From the NCBI GenBank assembly GCA_964409505.1, contig CAYPDK010000009.1, positions 18,474 to 82,473 on the forward strand: a stretch of 64,000 nt of DNA. The letters are read 5' to 3'. The notes beneath the pieces were generated by a model. That model was given only the letters and a program-made list of their open reading frames with translations. It ran no database searches and was not told the origin of the DNA. Position numbers and translations under genes: made by a program. Source of the stretch: JADHZC01 sp964409505 (lineage in GTDB: Bacteria; Pseudomonadota; Alphaproteobacteria; Rickettsiales; Rickettsiaceae). Of this stretch, positions 1 to 8,882 are shown one piece after another; position 1 is the first letter of the stretch, and each line of letters starts with the position of its first letter.

Positions 1-104
1 CTCAATATATTAAGACCCATCGTTTCAGTATCTATCGCAAGATCCCCTTCTAAAACAAAATCATCTGGGAGATCTTTATAAAATATGTGTATATTCTTAA
101 TAAT
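1..104 (-). CDS. rnd: Ribonuclease D, N-terminal fragment (cut by window edge)
   Basis: Only the first 30 or so codons are in the window; the rest lies beyond base 1. The reading frame shows a short N-terminal strand and then the ExoI motif DTETMGL, which carries the first two acidic residues of DEDD-family 3'-5' exonucleases and is very typical of alphaproteobacterial RNase D, an enzyme of tRNA 3' maturation. There is no ATG, GTG or TTG between the in-frame stop (108-110) and this motif. The plausible starts are ATT codons at 102-104 or 99-101, preceded by an AGG that overlaps the ftsB stop. It lies 7 bases downstream of ftsB. The family call is fairly secure; the exact start is not. Confidence 0.6.
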   Translation of the reverse strand, partial: MIKNIHIFYKDLPDDFVLEGDLAIDTETMGLNIL

Positions 105-111
105 ATTTTAC

Positions 112-405
112 CTAATTTTCTGTGTTAAAAAATATATCTTGTGTTGAAACAAGGCCTAATATTCTTCTTGCGTACTCATCTAATATATCTTGGTCTAAGG
201 ACTCAGCCCTTAAGAGGGTTGCATTATTTTCTACCTTTAGTCTATAAGATCTTATAACATTTAGAGTATTATATTTTTCTACTAATTCTTCTTTTAAAGT
301 TAAATAAGAAAAAAAACCTCTCCTACCATACAAAAAATGCATAGTAAAATATGATAATATAACAAAAGTAATAATATTCAACAAAATACCTTTTTTTATT
401 TTCAT
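112..405 (-). CDS. ftsB: Septum formation initiator, FtsB/DivIC family
   Basis: A 97-residue protein with a single N-terminal transmembrane helix (about residues 8-26), a YGxxG turn and then a short heptad-like coiled coil. The C-terminal part (SLDxDxLDEYARRxLGL) is characteristic of alphaproteobacterial FtsB. The family is a bitopic inner-membrane protein that joins FtsL and FtsQ in the divisome and helps activate septal peptidoglycan synthesis. The length is normal. It lies between the NfeD-like gene upstream and rnd downstream on the same strand. Confidence 0.85.
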   Translation of the reverse strand: MKIKKGILLNIITFVILSYFTMHFLYGRRGFFSYLTLKEELVEKYNTLNVIRSYRLKVENNATLLRAESLDQDILDEYARRILGLVSTQDIFFNTEN

Positions 406-447
406 TTTTAGAGTTAATTATTTATGTACAATATTTTTTTACTTCCT

Positions 448-939
448 TTAATTTTTTTCTGTATCGTTTTTTTCAGTATCTTCTTTTGCATTTGTTACAG
501 GAGGTTTTGAACAATATAATATGTTTCCCTCAACTTTTACTATAAATGCCTTATCACCTTTTTTAGCAGGCTCTCCCAGCATTTTAACATTCCACGTACT
601 ACCAGACCAAAAGCATTGTCCAACAGTATTAACTGGTAAATATTCACTTTGAATTATAACTTCTTTTCCAATTATATCTTTATAAGAATTTTTAAAACTC
701 TTTTTTGAAAGATTTTTTTTATAAAAATATAACGTCATTATTGCGTAGATAAGTGTAAAAAAGCAAGCAACTATAAACTGATTCATATAAGACAGTTGAT
801 AACTATTGACTAATATTGCTACACAAAAGGCTCCTAAAGCAAAAAATAAAAAATTTATAGATGAAAAAAAAATATATTCTAATATAATAAAAATTATTCC
901 TATAATAATCCATGTTTCAGAAATAAATTGTGGGATCAT
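448..939 (-). CDS. NfeD-like membrane protein
   Basis: 163 residues. About three hydrophobic segments occupy residues 8-75. A soluble C-terminal OB-fold-like domain (about 85-150) follows, with the family pattern G(K)xVIxQSxxLPxxTVGxCxWSGSTWxV. NfeD-like short forms sit in the membrane and usually work with stomatin or flotillin (band-7) proteins or membrane proteases. No band-7 partner is adjacent here; hflK and hflC lie 8-10 kb away. The C-terminal tail is charged, with a repeated DTEKN. It is transcribed divergently from the BON lipoprotein gene. Family assignment is good; the partner is unknown. Confidence 0.75.
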   Translation of the reverse strand: MIPQFISETWIIIGIIFIILEYIFFSSINFLFFALGAFCVAILVNSYQLSYMNQFIVACFFTLIYAIMTLYFYKKNLSKKSFKNSYKDIIGKEVIIQSEYLPVNTVGQCFWSGSTWNVKMLGEPAKKGDKAFIVKVEGNILYCSKPPVTNAKEDTEKNDTEKN

Positions 940-1090
940 ATTTTGTAGCCTAAAAATTTATTAATTAAAAACTTAAGTATAAGTATTTGAAAATGCATAG
1001 ATTATTTTTTAATTTCGAGTTTGCCTAGTTTTAATTTTAACTTAAACTTTTTTACTAATCAAAAAATATTTTATTTTTTTATTTTATTTG

Positions 1091-1777
1091 ATGTTTAGAA
1101 TAACAATATTTCTTCACATTTTGATTTTTTTATGTCTTACTTCTTGTGTGCCCTTTTTTTTGGGTGGGAGTGGAGTTTTAATTTCTGGAATTATTTTATC
1201 AAAAAATCAGCCTCCTAAGGATATTGTAGAGGACTCCATGATCTCTCTTAGGATCAAACGTAAGCTTCTTTTTAGTGATATTAAGAATGCTTATGTGGGT
1301 ACTCAAATACAAGTTGTGGAGGGGAGGATTTTATGTACGGGATGGGTGTATAGCTATGTTGATATGATTAAAATTCTAAAGATTATTTGGTCTGTGGAAG
1401 GTGTTCGGACTGTATTTAATGAATTACAAGTACAAGATTTGGGTTATAGTTTTTCATTTTCGGACTACATTTTAGATAGTTTCATCACCACTTCTATTAA
1501 ATCAAATACTCTCTTTAGTTCTTTAGAAAATTTTACAAATTATAACATTTTATCCTATAGACAAAATGTTTATTTATTTGGTATAGCAGAAAATGAGCTA
1601 GAATTATTAAAAGTAATAAATATTGCTGCAAATACAAAGAATGTAAGAAACGTTATCTCCTACGTGAGAATTGTAAATCAAGATGATTTACACCATGATT
1701 TTAACGATATTTTCTATATTAAAGGCGTTAATGAGTTACATCAAGAAAAGCAAATAAATTCCAAGAAAATAAAGTGA
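1091..1777 (+). CDS. BON-domain lipoprotein (OsmY/DolP-like)
   Basis: The N-terminus is a lipoprotein signal with lipobox LTSC (Cys about residue 19). Two BON-like modules follow (about residues 50-115 and 125-195), the first with the pattern DSxISLRIKRKL...VVEGRILCTGWV and GVRTVFNEL. Dual-BON lipoproteins such as DolP are outer-membrane-anchored and support envelope integrity. ATG at 1091 is preferred over the in-frame TTG at 1088. The stop overlaps the start of rlpA by 4 bases (GTGA), so the two genes are probably co-transcribed and translationally coupled. Confidence 0.75.
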   Translation: MFRITIFLHILIFLCLTSCVPFFLGGSGVLISGIILSKNQPPKDIVEDSMISLRIKRKLLFSDIKNAYVGTQIQVVEGRILCTGWVYSYVDMIKILKIIWSVEGVRTVFNELQVQDLGYSFSFSDYILDSFITTSIKSNTLFSSLENFTNYNILSYRQNVYLFGIAENELELLKVINIAANTKNVRNVISYVRIVNQDDLHHDFNDIFYIKGVNELHQEKQINSKKIK

Positions 1778-2502
1778 GTATCTTGTGTTATATGGTGGTA
1801 GAAAAAAGCAAATATTCAAAAATTCTTACCTTAATTTTTTTTATTTTTCTTACTTCTTGTGGCGTCAGATATGTCGATATCAATACAAAAGAGGAGGAAC
1901 TATTTACAAAAAATAGATTTTATAAAACTCTTTCTAAATATGATCCAAATAATTTTACGTATAAAGGCCACTACAAGATAGGCAGGGCCTATAAAATTTA
2001 CGGTAAAAAATATACTCCTAGAAAGGTAAATTACTTTGTTCAAGAAGGGTTTGCTTCTTGGTATGGACCTAATTTTCACGGCAAAGCCACGGCAAACGGA
2101 GATATTTATAATCAATACATGTTAAGTGCTGCTCATCCTACTCTTCCACTACCGTCTATTATTGAGGTTACTAATTTAGAAAATAAAAATTCTTTGATTT
2201 TACTTGTTAATGATCGTGGACCTTATAAAAAGAATAGAATTTTGGATGTCTCAGAGAGTGCGGCTGCTCTTTTAGGATTTAAAAAAAAGGGGATTGCTAA
2301 AGTAAGGGTCAAATTCTTAAAAAAGGAAACAGATGACTTTCTTGAGAGAATAGGACTTGATAAAAAAGAGGGCTCTAAAGCTAGAGTGAAAAAGGATTTA
2401 AACTTTACAAAAAACGCAAAATGTAGTATTAATTGCAGTATTGTTCTTTTAAATCCTCATTTAATCAAAGAATTAGAAAAAGATCATTATTATTATAGAT
2501 AA
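1774..2502 (+). CDS. rlpA: RlpA-like septal lytic transglycosylase / rare lipoprotein A
   Basis: Lipobox LTSC near residue 29, a basic linker, then a double-psi beta-barrel domain (about residues 88-190). The hallmark pieces EGFASWYGPNFHGKATANG and VNDRGPYKKNRILDVS include the acidic residue of the NDRGP motif. RlpA cleaves naked glycan strands at the septum in some bacteria. There is no SPOR domain: after the barrel comes only a basic tail with two cysteines. Translation starts at GTG overlapping the preceding stop, which supports coupling to the BON lipoprotein gene. The biochemical activity is inferred from family. Confidence 0.85.
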   Translation: MSILCYMVVEKSKYSKILTLIFFIFLTSCGVRYVDINTKEEELFTKNRFYKTLSKYDPNNFTYKGHYKIGRAYKIYGKKYTPRKVNYFVQEGFASWYGPNFHGKATANGDIYNQYMLSAAHPTLPLPSIIEVTNLENKNSLILLVNDRGPYKKNRILDVSESAAALLGFKKKGIAKVRVKFLKKETDDFLERIGLDKKEGSKARVKKDLNFTKNAKCSINCSIVLLNPHLIKELEKDHYYYR

Positions 2503-2550
2503 TTTATTACACGCATTATTATATTTTAGGGTTTCATAGAGGCTTAATTT

Positions 2551-3801
2551 ATGGGTTTTTCTTTAATTAATTTTTTGAAAAATAGGGGATATATAAGTCA
2601 GTGTTCGGATGAGAAGCATTTAGATCAAGTCCTAAATGATAAAAAAATATGCCTTTATCTTGGGATTGATTGCACTGCGGAATCATTACATATAGGCAAT
2701 TTGGTTCCTATTATGGTTTTGAGGGCATTTCAAAAACATGGTCATAAGCCCATTTTAGTAATAGGTGGAGCTACTACTAAGATAGGAGATCCAAGCGAAA
2801 AACGTCAAACAAGACAAGAATTATCTCTATCTCAAATTACCAAGAATACTGAGGCTATAAAAAAATCGTTAGCACAATTTCTTAAATTTGGTTCTGGCAG
2901 AAGCGATGCTATTTTGCTTGATAATAGTAGTTGGTGGGAAGATATTGGGTATCTAGATTTTTTGAGAGATTATGGCAAATTTTTTTCTGTTAATAAGATG
3001 TTGACTATGGAGTCTGTAAGGTCTCGACTTGAGAATAGGTCGCATTTTACGTTTTTAGAGTTTAATTATATGTTACTTCAAGCTTATGATTTTTATAAGC
3101 TTTTTGATTTATTCGATTGCAGGCTCCAGATTGGAGGAAATGATCAATGGGGTAATATTACTTCTGGTATTGAGTTGATCAAAAAAATTTCAGGGGAAAC
3201 AGTACATGCTCTTACTGTTCCTCTTTTGACTACATCGTCCGGGGAGAAAATGGGTAAAAGTCAGGATGGTGCTGTTTGGATTGACGATAATATGCTCTCC
3301 CCTTATAAATTTTATCAATATTGGAGAAATATTGATGATAGGGATGTTGTTAAATTTGCTAAAATATATTGCGATTTTAACGACAATGAATTAGATGAAT
3401 TTGTTACTTCATCTAAAAAAGATATAAATTATGCAAAAAAACAACTTGCTTTTAATGTAACTAAACTAGTTCACGGAGTGTCTGCTGCAAATTCAGTGTC
3501 TAAGGTTTCCAAAATTATCTTTGAGGATAAATTACTTCCTGAAGATTTAATAAATTTATCTATAAAAACACAAGAATTAAAAGATGATTTCTTTCTCTAT
3601 AAAGTGATCAAAGATATGAAATTTTTATCTTCGTATAGTGAAGCCAAAAAATTAATATTAGGAAAAGGTCTAAAAATCAACGATGAATTAATTTTGGATA
3701 CAAAATTTGTCATAAAAAAAAACCATTTTGAACCAAATAAGACTTTAAAGATATCACTTGGTAAGAAGAAACATTTCTTTATAAAATTAGTTGATGAATA
3801 A
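2551..3801 (+). CDS. tyrS: Tyrosyl-tRNA synthetase
   Basis: A 416-residue class I aminoacyl-tRNA synthetase of normal bacterial length. The HIGH-type signature is HIGN (residues 47-50) and the KMSKS-type loop is KMGKS (233-237). The tyrosine/tRNA-site segment GGNDQWGNI is intact, and the C-terminal 65 residues form an S4-like RNA-binding domain. It charges tRNA-Tyr in the cytoplasm. It stands alone between rlpA (48 bases upstream) and fabZ (30 bases downstream), all on the same strand. Confidence 0.96.
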   Translation: MGFSLINFLKNRGYISQCSDEKHLDQVLNDKKICLYLGIDCTAESLHIGNLVPIMVLRAFQKHGHKPILVIGGATTKIGDPSEKRQTRQELSLSQITKNTEAIKKSLAQFLKFGSGRSDAILLDNSSWWEDIGYLDFLRDYGKFFSVNKMLTMESVRSRLENRSHFTFLEFNYMLLQAYDFYKLFDLFDCRLQIGGNDQWGNITSGIELIKKISGETVHALTVPLLTTSSGEKMGKSQDGAVWIDDNMLSPYKFYQYWRNIDDRDVVKFAKIYCDFNDNELDEFVTSSKKDINYAKKQLAFNVTKLVHGVSAANSVSKVSKIIFEDKLLPEDLINLSIKTQELKDDFFLYKVIKDMKFLSSYSEAKKLILGKGLKINDELILDTKFVIKKNHFEPNKTLKISLGKKKHFFIKLVDE

Positions 3802-3831
3802 GTCAAAATTGTTACTCAAATATGATAAAAA

Positions 3832-4272
3832 ATGACTAAAAAAATAATCGATGTAAATAAAATTTTAGCTAAGCTCCCACATAGATATCCCTTTGTCTTC
3901 GTGGATTTTGTTAAAGAGATTTCACTACAAGAGGAGCTTATTGTTGGAGTTAAAAACGTATCTATTAATGAAAATTTTTTTGTAGGTCACTTTCCGGGTA
4001 GAGCCGTTATGCCTGGAGTGCTTATTGTTGAAGCTTTAGCTCAGGTATCAGCTATTTTAGCTAATGAAATTTTGTTGGAAAAAAAAACAAATGTCTTACT
4101 TACGTCCATTGATGGTGCTAAATTTAGAAAAGTAGTGGAACCAGGAGACGTATTAGAACTACATTCTAAAATTTTAATGCGTAGAGGAAATTTGTGGAAA
4201 TTTAGGACTATGGCTAAAGTACAAGAGCACCTAGTAGCTCAGGCTGATCTAGGAGCTGTGGCCTTTGATTAG
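3832..4272 (+). CDS. fabZ: (3R)-hydroxyacyl-ACP dehydratase
   Basis: A 146-residue hot-dog fold protein. The catalytic helix GHFPGRAVMPGVLIVEAL supplies His53 and Glu67, and an N-terminal LPHRYPFVFVD stretch is typical of FabZ. It dehydrates 3-hydroxyacyl-ACP in fatty-acid elongation. It is not clustered with lpxD or lpxA as in many proteobacteria. Instead it precedes recA and lies about 1.4 kb upstream of the fabG-acpP-fabF run. Confidence 0.95.
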   Translation: MTKKIIDVNKILAKLPHRYPFVFVDFVKEISLQEELIVGVKNVSINENFFVGHFPGRAVMPGVLIVEALAQVSAILANEILLEKKTNVLLTSIDGAKFRKVVEPGDVLELHSKILMRRGNLWKFRTMAKVQEHLVAQADLGAVAFD

Positions 4273-4659
4273 ATTCTGTAAAATTTGCTACTTGAAGATT
4301 TTTATTGTTTTATTTTGATAATGTATTATAGTTTTATTGCTTGGATTGGTAAAATAATTAAAATGCTCTTCTATAAAGAGGGTCTCTATGAAGACGCTTT
4401 ATCACTTAGGTGTGTTATGTTTTTAGTTAGTTAGTTAAGTTTAAATGTTAATTGAATATGTTGTACAATAACGAGATTAGATTTTTTGTGAAAAAAGTCA
4501 TTTTCAGTAAGATATATTTTTTATAATTTTTTTGTAAAGTGTTGTATATTTGTGAGAATAAAAGTAGTAAAATTACCAGGGGTTTTTGGTTTTAATACTC
4601 TGTTTTGATTTATAGTTATTTATAAATATTATATAAAAAATTTGGTTAATTATTGAAAA
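4273..4659 (+). other. 387-base intergenic region upstream of recA
   Basis: No convincing gene. A 37-codon ATG frame at 4321-4434 has no ribosome site or recognisable sequence. A small hairpin (CTCTT/AAGAG) lies near 4368-4380. I found no alphaproteobacterial LexA-type box (GAAC-N7-GTTC). The 120 bases before recA are very AT-rich with several weak -10-like hexamers, and no single promoter stands out. Confidence 0.5.
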
Positions 4660-5691
4660 ATGAATAAACAAAATGCACTAGATGCGGCCCTAAGCCAAAT
4701 TGAAAAAGTTTATGGTAAAGGCTCTGTGATGAGGCTTGGTCAGAAAACTGGTATGAATATCGATTCTATCTCTACTGGTTCTCTAGGTCTTGATATTGCA
4801 CTTGAGATAGGGGGATTTCCTAAAGGTAGAATAATAGAAATTTTTGGACCTGAAAGTTCTGGTAAGACAAGCTTGGCTTTACATAGTATTGCAGAAGCTC
4901 AAAAAGTAGGAGGGATCTGCGCCTTTATTGATGCAGAACACGCTCTTGATCCTGTATATGCAAAAAATCTTGGGGTAAAAATCAATGATTTGATACTATC
5001 TCAACCAGATAACGGTGAGCAAGCTCTAGAAATTGCAGATACACTAGTCAGATCTTCGTCTGTTGATTTGATTATAATAGATAGTGTGGCTGCTCTTGTT
5101 CCAAAAGTTGAAATTGAAGGAGAGATGGGAGATTCTCATGTAGGTCTTCAAGCAAGATTAATGAGTCAAGCACTAAGAAAGCTTACTGCTTCCATATCTA
5201 AAACAAATTCTATTATAATCTTTATCAATCAGATAAGAATGAAGATAGGAGTTATATTTGGCACTCCTGAAACTACTACTGGAGGAAATGCTTTGAAATT
5301 TTATTCCTCCGTAAGGTTGGATATTCGGAGAATAGGTTCTATAAAGGATAAAGAAGAATTTATTGGCAATCAAACTAGAGTTAAGGTAGTAAAAAATAAG
5401 GTTGCCCCTCCTTTTAAAGTTGTAGAATTTGATATTCTTTATGGTAAGGGAATTTCGAAGGAGGGAGAAATTATTGATTTTGCGGTTAAACTTGGACTAA
5501 TTGATAAATCTGGTTCTTGGTTTTCTTACAATGGTACCAAAATTGGTCAAGGAAGAGAAAATGTAAAGCTTTATTTATTAGAGCACAAGGATTTATTGGA
5601 AGAGCTTGAGTCTAAAATTAAAGCTCAATTACTTGGAGGTAAGGAAAAATTACAGCCTTTAGCAAAAAGCGAAGAAATTGAATCACAATAA
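4660..5691 (+). CDS. recA: Recombinase RecA
   Basis: 343 residues, full length. Walker A is GPESSGKT (63-70). The NQIRMKIGV segment and the ETTTGGNALKFYSSVRLDIRR region (DNA-binding L2 neighbourhood) are intact. The C-terminal tail is short and only moderately acidic. RecA forms ATP-dependent filaments on single-stranded DNA for homologous recombination. It is preceded by a long AT-rich leader and followed 12 bases later by fabG. Confidence 0.98.
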   Translation: MNKQNALDAALSQIEKVYGKGSVMRLGQKTGMNIDSISTGSLGLDIALEIGGFPKGRIIEIFGPESSGKTSLALHSIAEAQKVGGICAFIDAEHALDPVYAKNLGVKINDLILSQPDNGEQALEIADTLVRSSSVDLIIIDSVAALVPKVEIEGEMGDSHVGLQARLMSQALRKLTASISKTNSIIIFINQIRMKIGVIFGTPETTTGGNALKFYSSVRLDIRRIGSIKDKEEFIGNQTRVKVVKNKVAPPFKVVEFDILYGKGISKEGEIIDFAVKLGLIDKSGSWFSYNGTKIGQGRENVKLYLLEHKDLLEELESKIKAQLLGGKEKLQPLAKSEEIESQ

Positions 5692-5703
5692 GAGATATAT
5701 AGA

Positions 5704-6429
5704 ATGATTGACTTATCGGGATATAATATATTATTAACAGGTGCGGGAGGTACTATTGGGTCTGGTATTGCTAGGCTTTTGCATAAACTTGGAGCTAATC
5801 TTTATATAAGTGGGAGTAATGAGAGGAGACTTCTCTCTCTTGGAAAAGCTTTAGGTGATAGATATGACATTAGGTTGTGTGATTTAAATGATGAGGATGC
5901 ATGTGCTAATCTTGTACTTGGGATAGAAAATTTAGATGTTACTATATGCAATGCTGGTATTACTCTTGATAATTTGATGATTAGAATGAAAAATGAAGAT
6001 TTTCGTAGGGTAATAAATGTGAATTTATATGCAAATTTTATATTAATGAGAGAATCTATCAAAAAAATGCTGACAAAAAGATTTGGACGTGTTATTTCTA
6101 TAACTTCTGTTGTAGGAATTTCTGGAAATCCTGGACAAAGTAATTATTGTGCTTCTAAGGCAGGTCTTATTGGTATGAGTAAATCTCTTGCTTATGAGGT
6201 GGCTGGTCGAGGTATTACTGTTAACTCTGTTGCTCCTGGGTTTGTATCATCTACTATGACAGACAGTTTAAGTGAGGAACAGAAGTCAGATATTTTAAAA
6301 AAAATTCCTCAGAAAAAATTTGGTACTTCTGACGATATTGCGGGAATAGTTGCTTTTTTAGCTAGTACCTTCTCGTCCTATATTACGGGTCAGACGTTTC
6401 ACATTAATGGAGGAATGTTAATGGTATAG
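5704..6429 (+). CDS. fabG: 3-oxoacyl-ACP reductase
   Basis: A 241-residue short-chain dehydrogenase. It has the cofactor glycine motif TGAGGTIGSG (12-21), NAG (83-85), Ser135, and the catalytic Tyr148-x3-Lys152. It reduces 3-oxoacyl-ACP with NADPH in fatty-acid synthesis. The position directly before acpP and fabF separates it from the second SDR in the window (phaB at 23.4-24.1 kb), which has the acetoacetyl-CoA reductase signature instead. Confidence 0.93.
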   Translation: MIDLSGYNILLTGAGGTIGSGIARLLHKLGANLYISGSNERRLLSLGKALGDRYDIRLCDLNDEDACANLVLGIENLDVTICNAGITLDNLMIRMKNEDFRRVINVNLYANFILMRESIKKMLTKRFGRVISITSVVGISGNPGQSNYCASKAGLIGMSKSLAYEVAGRGITVNSVAPGFVSSTMTDSLSEEQKSDILKKIPQKKFGTSDDIAGIVAFLASTFSSYITGQTFHINGGMLMV

Positions 6430-6491
6430 ATATGATTTTTATCATGTCGATTACCAATTGTTATGAATAAATTTTTTAATAGAGGACTATT

Positions 6492-6752
6492 ATGAATGAA
6501 AAAATTGAACAAAAAATTATAGAAATTGCCGCAAGTAATTTAAAAATAGATGCAGGCAAAATATCTGTTGATTCAAAATTCGTAGAGGATCTTGGAGCAG
6601 ATAGTTTGGACGTAGTGGAGCTTATTATGGCTTTTGAAGGAGAGTTTGGATGTAATATACCAGACGATGCTGCAAAAGATATTGTTACTATCAAGGATGC
6701 TGTGGCTTATATATCTAATTTGAAAGAGAAAGAACAGGGAATACAAAATTGA
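6492..6752 (+). CDS. acpP: Acyl carrier protein
   Basis: A small acidic protein of 86 residues. The phosphopantetheine attachment site is Ser38 in the motif EDLGADSLDVVELIMAFE. An AGAGG ribosome-binding site sits just before the ATG. It lies between fabG and fabF, the usual order. The C-terminal tail KEKEQGIQN extends slightly beyond the usual ACP length. Confidence 0.97.
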   Translation: MNEKIEQKIIEIAASNLKIDAGKISVDSKFVEDLGADSLDVVELIMAFEGEFGCNIPDDAAKDIVTIKDAVAYISNLKEKEQGIQN

Positions 6753-6800
6753 AGTAAAATTCTTTTTGTGGTGTTATTTTTACTGTATTGAATAGGAGAA

Positions 6801-8030
6801 ATGAGTGCACGTAGGGTTGTTGTTACTGGTATGGGAGCTCTGAATCCTTTAGGGACCTGTGTTCATGACAGTTGGGATAATTTAATCGCAGGTAGGAGTG
6901 GTGTTAGGGAAATTAGTTATTTTGATACTGAACAATATGATTGTAAAATAGCAGGCTCTATTCCTAAAATTGACTTCTCTGAATTGATTGGAGCCAAAGA
7001 CTTGCTTAGGATGGACCCATTTATATGCTATGGACTTGTTGCAGCAAGAGAGGCTATTATTCAAAGTGGTGTTACTGAAGATAAATTTGATCCCTCAAGA
7101 ATTGGCGTTATTGTTGGTTCTGGAATTGGTGGTTTGGGTACTATTGAAAATACCTCAATCAAATTATCCCAATCTTCTAGAGGAAGAGTGAGTCCTTATT
7201 TTATACCTTCTTCCTTAATTAATTTAGCCTCAGGCCATATTGCTATTAAGTATGGTTTTACTGGACCTAATAGTTCTATTGCTACTGCTTGCGCTAGTGG
7301 AACTCATGCTATTGGTGAGGGGTATAGAAATATTCAATATGGAAGTGCTGATGTTGTAGTGGTAGGAGCATCAGAAGCTCCTATTACACCTGTGGGCGTT
7401 GCTGGATTTATTTCTGTTAAGGCACTAACTACAAAATTTAATGATTCTCCTAAAGCCGCATCAAGACCTTGGGATGTTGATAGAAGTGGTTTTGTTATAG
7501 GAGAGGGAGCGGGTATTATTATACTTGAAGAATATGAGAGAGCTAAAAAAAGAGGAGCTAAGGTTTATGCAGAAATAGTTGGTTATGGTCTTAGTGCTGA
7601 TGCTTTTCATATTACCGCTCCTAATGGGGAGGGAGCCAAGCTTTCGATGTTAAATTCCATAAAAGACGCAGGTATTTCTTTTGTAGATATTGATTATATT
7701 AATGCTCATGGTACGTCTACACCTGTAGGTGATGTAGTGGAGTTAAATGCCGTACAGGAGCTATTTAAGGATAATGACAAAATTGCTATGTCTTCTACTA
7801 AATCTTCGACAGGACACCTCTTAGGTGCTGCTGGAGCAGTAGAGGCAATATTTACTATATTAGCCTTAAATAACAATTTATTACCCCCTACTTTGAATTT
7901 AGATAAAACTGAATCTACAAATATTAATCTTGTTCCACATGTTGTACAAGAAAAAGATATGTCTTATGTTCTCTCTAATTCTTTTGGATTTGGGGGAACA
8001 AATGCGTCCATTGTCTTTAGAAAAATTTAG
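6801..8030 (+). CDS. fabF: 3-oxoacyl-ACP synthase II
   Basis: 409 residues. The condensing-enzyme triad is visible: nucleophile Cys164 in TACASGTH, His in AHGTSTPVGD (about 304) and His in SSTGHLLGAAG (about 340), plus the C-terminal GFGGTNAS loop. It elongates acyl-ACP with malonyl-ACP. It ends the fabG-acpP-fabF run and is convergent with trhO, with about 80 bases between them. Confidence 0.97.
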   Translation: MSARRVVVTGMGALNPLGTCVHDSWDNLIAGRSGVREISYFDTEQYDCKIAGSIPKIDFSELIGAKDLLRMDPFICYGLVAAREAIIQSGVTEDKFDPSRIGVIVGSGIGGLGTIENTSIKLSQSSRGRVSPYFIPSSLINLASGHIAIKYGFTGPNSSIATACASGTHAIGEGYRNIQYGSADVVVVGASEAPITPVGVAGFISVKALTTKFNDSPKAASRPWDVDRSGFVIGEGAGIIILEEYERAKKRGAKVYAEIVGYGLSADAFHITAPNGEGAKLSMLNSIKDAGISFVDIDYINAHGTSTPVGDVVELNAVQELFKDNDKIAMSSTKSSTGHLLGAAGAVEAIFTILALNNNLLPPTLNLDKTESTNINLVPHVVQEKDMSYVLSNSFGFGGTNASIVFRKI

Positions 8031-8110
8031 ATCTTTTTAGATACTTACCTCTTATCTTTCTCTTAATAAACCAAATCTAGGTGTAGTTTTATTTTGATAT
8101 ATTATAATTT

Positions 8111-8845
8111 TTAAACACTTATTCTTTTATCAAACACAAAACATTTACCCTTCCAAGGAGAACAGCTTTTTTTATGTAAGATAGGTTTTTCTTGTAGATA
8201 CCCAAGTATTCCACCTTTTAATTGGTAAATATTATTTTTTTTAAATCTTTCATTAATATAAGCAGAAAATTTTTCACATCTAATACCACCTGTACAATAA
8301 GTTGCTATTTGTTTTGATTTAAATAGGTCTTGGTTTTTAGTAACCCAATTCTTCATTTCAACAAAAGTGTTAACATTAGGATTAATGCTTTTTCTAAAAT
8401 GTCCTAATTCATACTCATAGCTATTTCTTACATCAATTACTAAAACATTTTCCAATTCAATAAACTGATCCCAATTTTCAGGATAAATGTACTTTCCTTT
8501 TTTATTTACTACATCTAATATTCCTGCTTTTAAGGAAACAATTTCATTTTTGAGCTTTACTCTTAACCTATCAAAAGGATTTGTATCTACATAGCTATAT
8601 ATTAAATTTACTTGTTTATTCTTAGTATATATTATAAATTCATTTAATAGAGAATTTACATCTTCAAGTAACCCAGAGATACTAGCATTAAATCCCTCAT
8701 CTGCTATTAATATAGTCCCCTTTATAGATTTTCTTTTAGCTATAAATAAAGTTCTGTATAACAATAAATTCTTATCTCTAATTTCGTGGAACTGATAAAA
8801 ATTTAGTACAACAATGCCATTCTTCGCTACAGAAAGATTCTTCAT
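8111..8845 (-). CDS. trhO: tRNA uridine(34) hydroxylase, rhodanese family
   Basis: 244 residues, somewhat shorter than the E. coli protein. An N-terminal YceA-type domain (about 10-95) precedes a rhodanese domain (about 130-225). The active-site loop CTGGIRCEK has Cys184 and Cys190, and the C-terminus WKGKCFVFDKRISV is diagnostic for the family. TrhO hydroxylates the wobble uridine of tRNAs on the way to 5-methoxyuridine-type modifications. It lies about 40 bases downstream of hflC. Confidence 0.93.
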   Translation of the reverse strand: MKNLSVAKNGIVVLNFYQFHEIRDKNLLLYRTLFIAKRKSIKGTILIADEGFNASISGLLEDVNSLLNEFIIYTKNKQVNLIYSYVDTNPFDRLRVKLKNEIVSLKAGILDVVNKKGKYIYPENWDQFIELENVLVIDVRNSYEYELGHFRKSINPNVNTFVEMKNWVTKNQDLFKSKQIATYCTGGIRCEKFSAYINERFKKNNIYQLKGGILGYLQEKPILHKKSCSPWKGKCFVFDKRISV

Positions 8846-8882
8846 ATAAATTTAAGCTAAGATCTTTTTTTTTCTTTTTAAG

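Noticed and set aside
4321..4434. 37-codon frame upstream of recA
   Set aside because: No ribosome site, no recognisable motif and a composition expected by chance in AT-rich DNA.
4370..4659. LexA-type SOS box ahead of recA
   Set aside because: No GAAC-N7-GTTC or similar palindrome is present.
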